Shown: piece by piece, positions 4,754 to 5,832 of the stretch
How positions within the stretch are numbered: the first letter of the stretch is position 1
How the letters are laid out: each line of letters opens with the position of its first letter
Assembly (NCBI GenBank): GCA_023412695.1
Contig: JAEYNG010000047.1
Location: 1-5,832 of the forward strand
Direction of reading: 5' to 3'
Length of the DNA stretch: 5,832 nucleotides
Source of the DNA: Planctomycetota bacterium
GTDB taxonomy: Bacteria; Planctomycetota; Phycisphaerae; Phycisphaerales; UBA1924
The notes under the pieces: model-generated
What the model saw: only the letters and a program-made list of their open reading frames with translations
Database searches by the model: none
What the model was told of the DNA's origin: nothing
Made by a program: the position numbers and the translations under genes

Positions 4754-5037
4754 TCATGCCGCCACTGTCGTCGTCGTGACCTCGCTCCCCGCCTCTTTTC
4801 GCCGCGGGCGCTGGCCCACCGCAGCATGTAGACCGCCGTCTTGCCGCCGTCAGCGGCGCGGTACTCGGCGGTCACGCTCGCTTTGGTCGCCATCGTGAGG
4901 AACGAGAACGTGCTTGGGTCGCTGAGCCTCCGGGCGGGGTCCGTCGGCGCGGGGGCGCCCGGGTCAACCAGTTTCACCCACACCTCCGGCTGGTGGCACG
5001 ACCCACGCGCGACTACCCCCATGGCTGAACGTGGCAC
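4754..5037 (-). pseudogene. Frameshifted C-terminal fragment of a planctomycete-type beta-rich protein
   Basis: Read on the minus strand from ATG at 5037, residues from about 18 onward (EVWVKLVDPGAPAPTDP, then FLTMATKASVTAEYRAAD, GGKTAVYMLRW and ARGEK) resemble a C-terminal segment I recall from many planctomycete proteins of unknown function, which normally continues RGEKGPWSE...T and ends a few residues later. Here the frame instead runs into Arg-rich sequence and across the stop of the 4143 gene. A one-base shift within 4781-4800 restores SEVTTTTVAA and a TGA stop at 4754-4756, which is the expected ending. So the GPW codons have probably lost one base. The N-terminal part of the protein is absent: an in-frame stop lies at 5041-5043, and the homologous part begins near a strong hairpin. 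The tail repair is seen in the sequence; the family resemblance is from memory. Confidence 0.62.
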
Positions 5038-5069
5038 TGGTCACGCCTGCTCCGAGGCGTGATCAGTGC
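5034..5069. repeat. 15-bp hairpin repeat at the edge of the gene fragment
   Basis: GCACTGGTCACGCCT (5034-5048), loop GCTCCG, AGGCGTGATCAGTGC (5055-5069). All 15 positions pair in RNA, one as G-U. There is no T-tract. Long near-perfect hairpins of this form (GCACTGG...CCAGTGC) occur between genes in planctomycetes to my recollection. It overlaps the ATG used for the fragment at 5037, and homology of that fragment starts about 50 bases inside it. Confidence 0.6.
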
Positions 5070-5294
5070 GATGTGCCCCGTCCGCGGCCGCCGCTCATCC
5101 GCCGCCAACCCGCTTTCTCTCTGCCTTCAAGCCGGGCCGGCGCTTGAGGCCACAGCCTCTTTCAGAACGATTTTTGACCGCCAAACCCGCGGACAGCAGC
5201 ACAAGCCCTTGTCGGCTCACGACTTCCAAACACCTTCCAAAATCCTACAAAATCTGGTTGACGGTACGGCTTCCATCAGCCATACTACAGCCGA
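5070..5294. other. Spacer with small hairpins and the promoter of the last gene
   Basis: No gene is seen. Two adjoining hairpins lie at 5127-5147 (TCAAGCCG, loop GGC, CGGC and TTGA with GC bulged) and 5146-5159 (GAGGC, loop CACA, GCCTC, followed by TTTC). The second could be a weak terminator. From about 5160 the sequence becomes more AT-rich towards the promoter at 5258-5286. Confidence 0.5.
5258..5286 (+). promoter_or_regulatory. Candidate promoter of the 5295 gene
   Basis: TTGACG at 5258-5263 (five of six), 17-base spacer, CATACT at 5281-5286 (four of six). The -10 ends 8 bases before the ATG at 5295, so transcription should start at or within two bases of the start codon. There is no Shine-Dalgarno sequence, matching the leaderless arrangement predicted at 2901. 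Confidence 0.5.
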
Positions 5295-5832
5295 ATGAAC
5301 TGGCTCGTGGACCAACCCGACGACCTCCCCGCCGCTCCCGCGGCGGCACCCCGAACCTCGCCCACGCGAGAAGTCCCGAGCGGCGGGCCGCAGGCCGGGG
5401 CGGGGGCTCCCGCCTCTTCCAATCCGCAGCCGCTGCTCGTCACCGACGAGCACTTCCGCATCGCCCTCAACATCGCCCGAATGGAGGCCCTCGACACCCT
5501 CTACGCCGCTGCGGCCATCCGCGACGAAAAGGGCAACCCCACGCGCGAAGCCATCTACGCCGCCAACCGAATCCTCGCCATCTCCATCCACCACGACCGC
5601 CGCGCCAACACGCCTGTCGCTGGCGCCGCTCGCACCCCTTCCAACCTCCCCCAAGGGGGAGGTCCGGCCGAAGGCCGGGGTGGGGGCTCCTGCCTTTCCT
5701 CCGGTGCTTCTTCCGCCTCTTCTACTTCCCCCTCCTCACCGCGCATCGACATCAACCTCGACATCCGCCCGCCTTCCCCGCGGCCCGCACCACCCGCGCC
5801 CGCCTCTCCCAACCTCCCCCAAGGGGGAGGTC
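5295..5832 (+). CDS. Unrecognised protein with helical core and repeat-derived low-complexity segments (3' end outside window)
   Basis: An open frame of 179 codons running off the window. Residues 1-46 are Pro/Ala-rich. Residues 47-103 form a helical core, including TDEHFRIALNIARMEALDTLY and then TREAIYAANRILAI. From residue 104 on the protein is Pro/Ser/Gly-rich. The core pattern (helix, short charged link, AIYAANRIL helix) recalls small helical proteins of phage-related gene sets, where AxxAAxxLL helices are common, but I cannot assign it. Three stretches of the low-complexity parts coincide with REP-like palindromic DNA (5386-5415, 5644-5695, 5812-5832), read in more than one frame, so those peptide parts (such as NLPQGGG) come from DNA repeats, not selected protein motifs. 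Only 5 of 57 core codons end in A/T, so it is probably a resident gene. The start is supported by the promoter but has no ribosome binding site. Confidence 0.68.
   Translation, partial: MNWLVDQPDDLPAAPAAAPRTSPTREVPSGGPQAGAGAPASSNPQPLLVTDEHFRIALNIARMEALDTLYAAAAIRDEKGNPTREAIYAANRILAISIHHDRRANTPVAGAARTPSNLPQGGGPAEGRGGGSCLSSGASSASSTSPSSPRIDINLDIRPPSPRPAPPAPASPNLPQGGG
5386..5415. repeat. REP-like repeat, partial copy A
   Basis: GGCC-GCA-GGCC hairpin (5386-5396) followed by a G-rich tail to 5415. It matches 5666-5695 at 27 of 30 positions. The expected upstream palindrome is replaced by a decayed one (CTCG 5357-5360 with CGAG 5367-5370). It is read as GPQAGAGAPA within the last gene. Confidence 0.65.
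5644..5695. repeat. REP-like repeat, most complete copy B
   Basis: Two hairpins in a row: ACCTCCCCC-AA-GGGGGAGGT (5644-5663, 9-bp perfect arms) and CCGGCC-GAA-GGCCGG (5664-5678, 6-bp perfect arms), then a GGTGGGGGCTCCTGCCT tail (5679-5695). The two-hairpin plus G-rich-tail layout is that of REP-type elements spread by Y1 (RAYT) transposases in other bacteria; no such transposase is in the window. Confidence 0.75.
5812..5832. repeat. REP-like repeat, copy C cut by the window end
   Basis: The first hairpin of copy B recurs exactly, ACCTCCCCC-AA-GGGGGAGGT (5812-5831), preceded by the same CCA. The next base (C at 5832) also matches copy B, so the element probably continues beyond the window. 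It is read as NLPQGGG, in the same frame as copy B. Confidence 0.7.

Noticed and set aside
1..5832. Transposase, integrase, tRNA or attachment-site repeats bounding the island
   Set aside because: I looked for them on both sides of 879-4727 and found no such gene and no convincing direct repeat shared by the two flanks.

Overview
The window comes from a GC-rich bacterium, most likely a planctomycete (Phycisphaerae-like). This is inferred from three things: the C/G-ending codons of the two edge genes, the style of the intergenic hairpin repeats, and a decayed fragment (4754-5037, minus strand) that resembles a C-terminal segment common in planctomycete proteins of unknown function. No database search was possible, so the taxon is an inference.

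Layout. At 3-266 lies the 3' end of arfB, a ribosome-rescue peptidyl-tRNA hydrolase. A gene-poor stretch follows (267-878), full of short GNRA-loop hairpins and degenerate repeats. Bases 879-2791 hold a compact Type II restriction-modification pair: a putative PD-(D/E)XK endonuclease overlapping a D12-class adenine methyltransferase that starts at TTG. A separate promoter (TTGACT-N17-TAAAAT, with a dyad over the -10) drives an XRE-ImmA/IrrE regulator-metallopeptidase (2901-4046). A 194-residue protein I do not recognise follows (4143-4727), separated by a hairpin-rich 96-base gap. The right side (4728-5294) holds the frameshifted gene fragment on the minus strand, a strong 15-bp hairpin, and a promoter for the last gene. 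That last gene starts at 5295 and runs off the window. It encodes a small helical core flanked by low-complexity segments made partly from REP-like palindromic repeats.

How it fits together. Genes 879-4727 look like a small defence island placed between resident genes. The endonuclease, regulator-protease and unknown protein use clearly more A/T-ending codons than the edge genes, while the methyltransferase does not. The restriction pair would cut unmodified incoming DNA. The XRE-ImmA protein probably represses its own promoter and is inactivated, or acts proteolytically, under some stress or infection cue. The downstream 194-residue protein is the natural candidate for its effector or partner. 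That last link rests only on gene order.

A second theme is translation initiation. The transcription-unit-leading genes at 2901 and 5295 have good promoters whose -10 ends only 8-9 bases before the ATG, with no ribosome binding site, which predicts leaderless mRNAs. The gene at 879 shows a weaker version. The internal genes at 1703 and 4143 have clear Shine-Dalgarno sequences.
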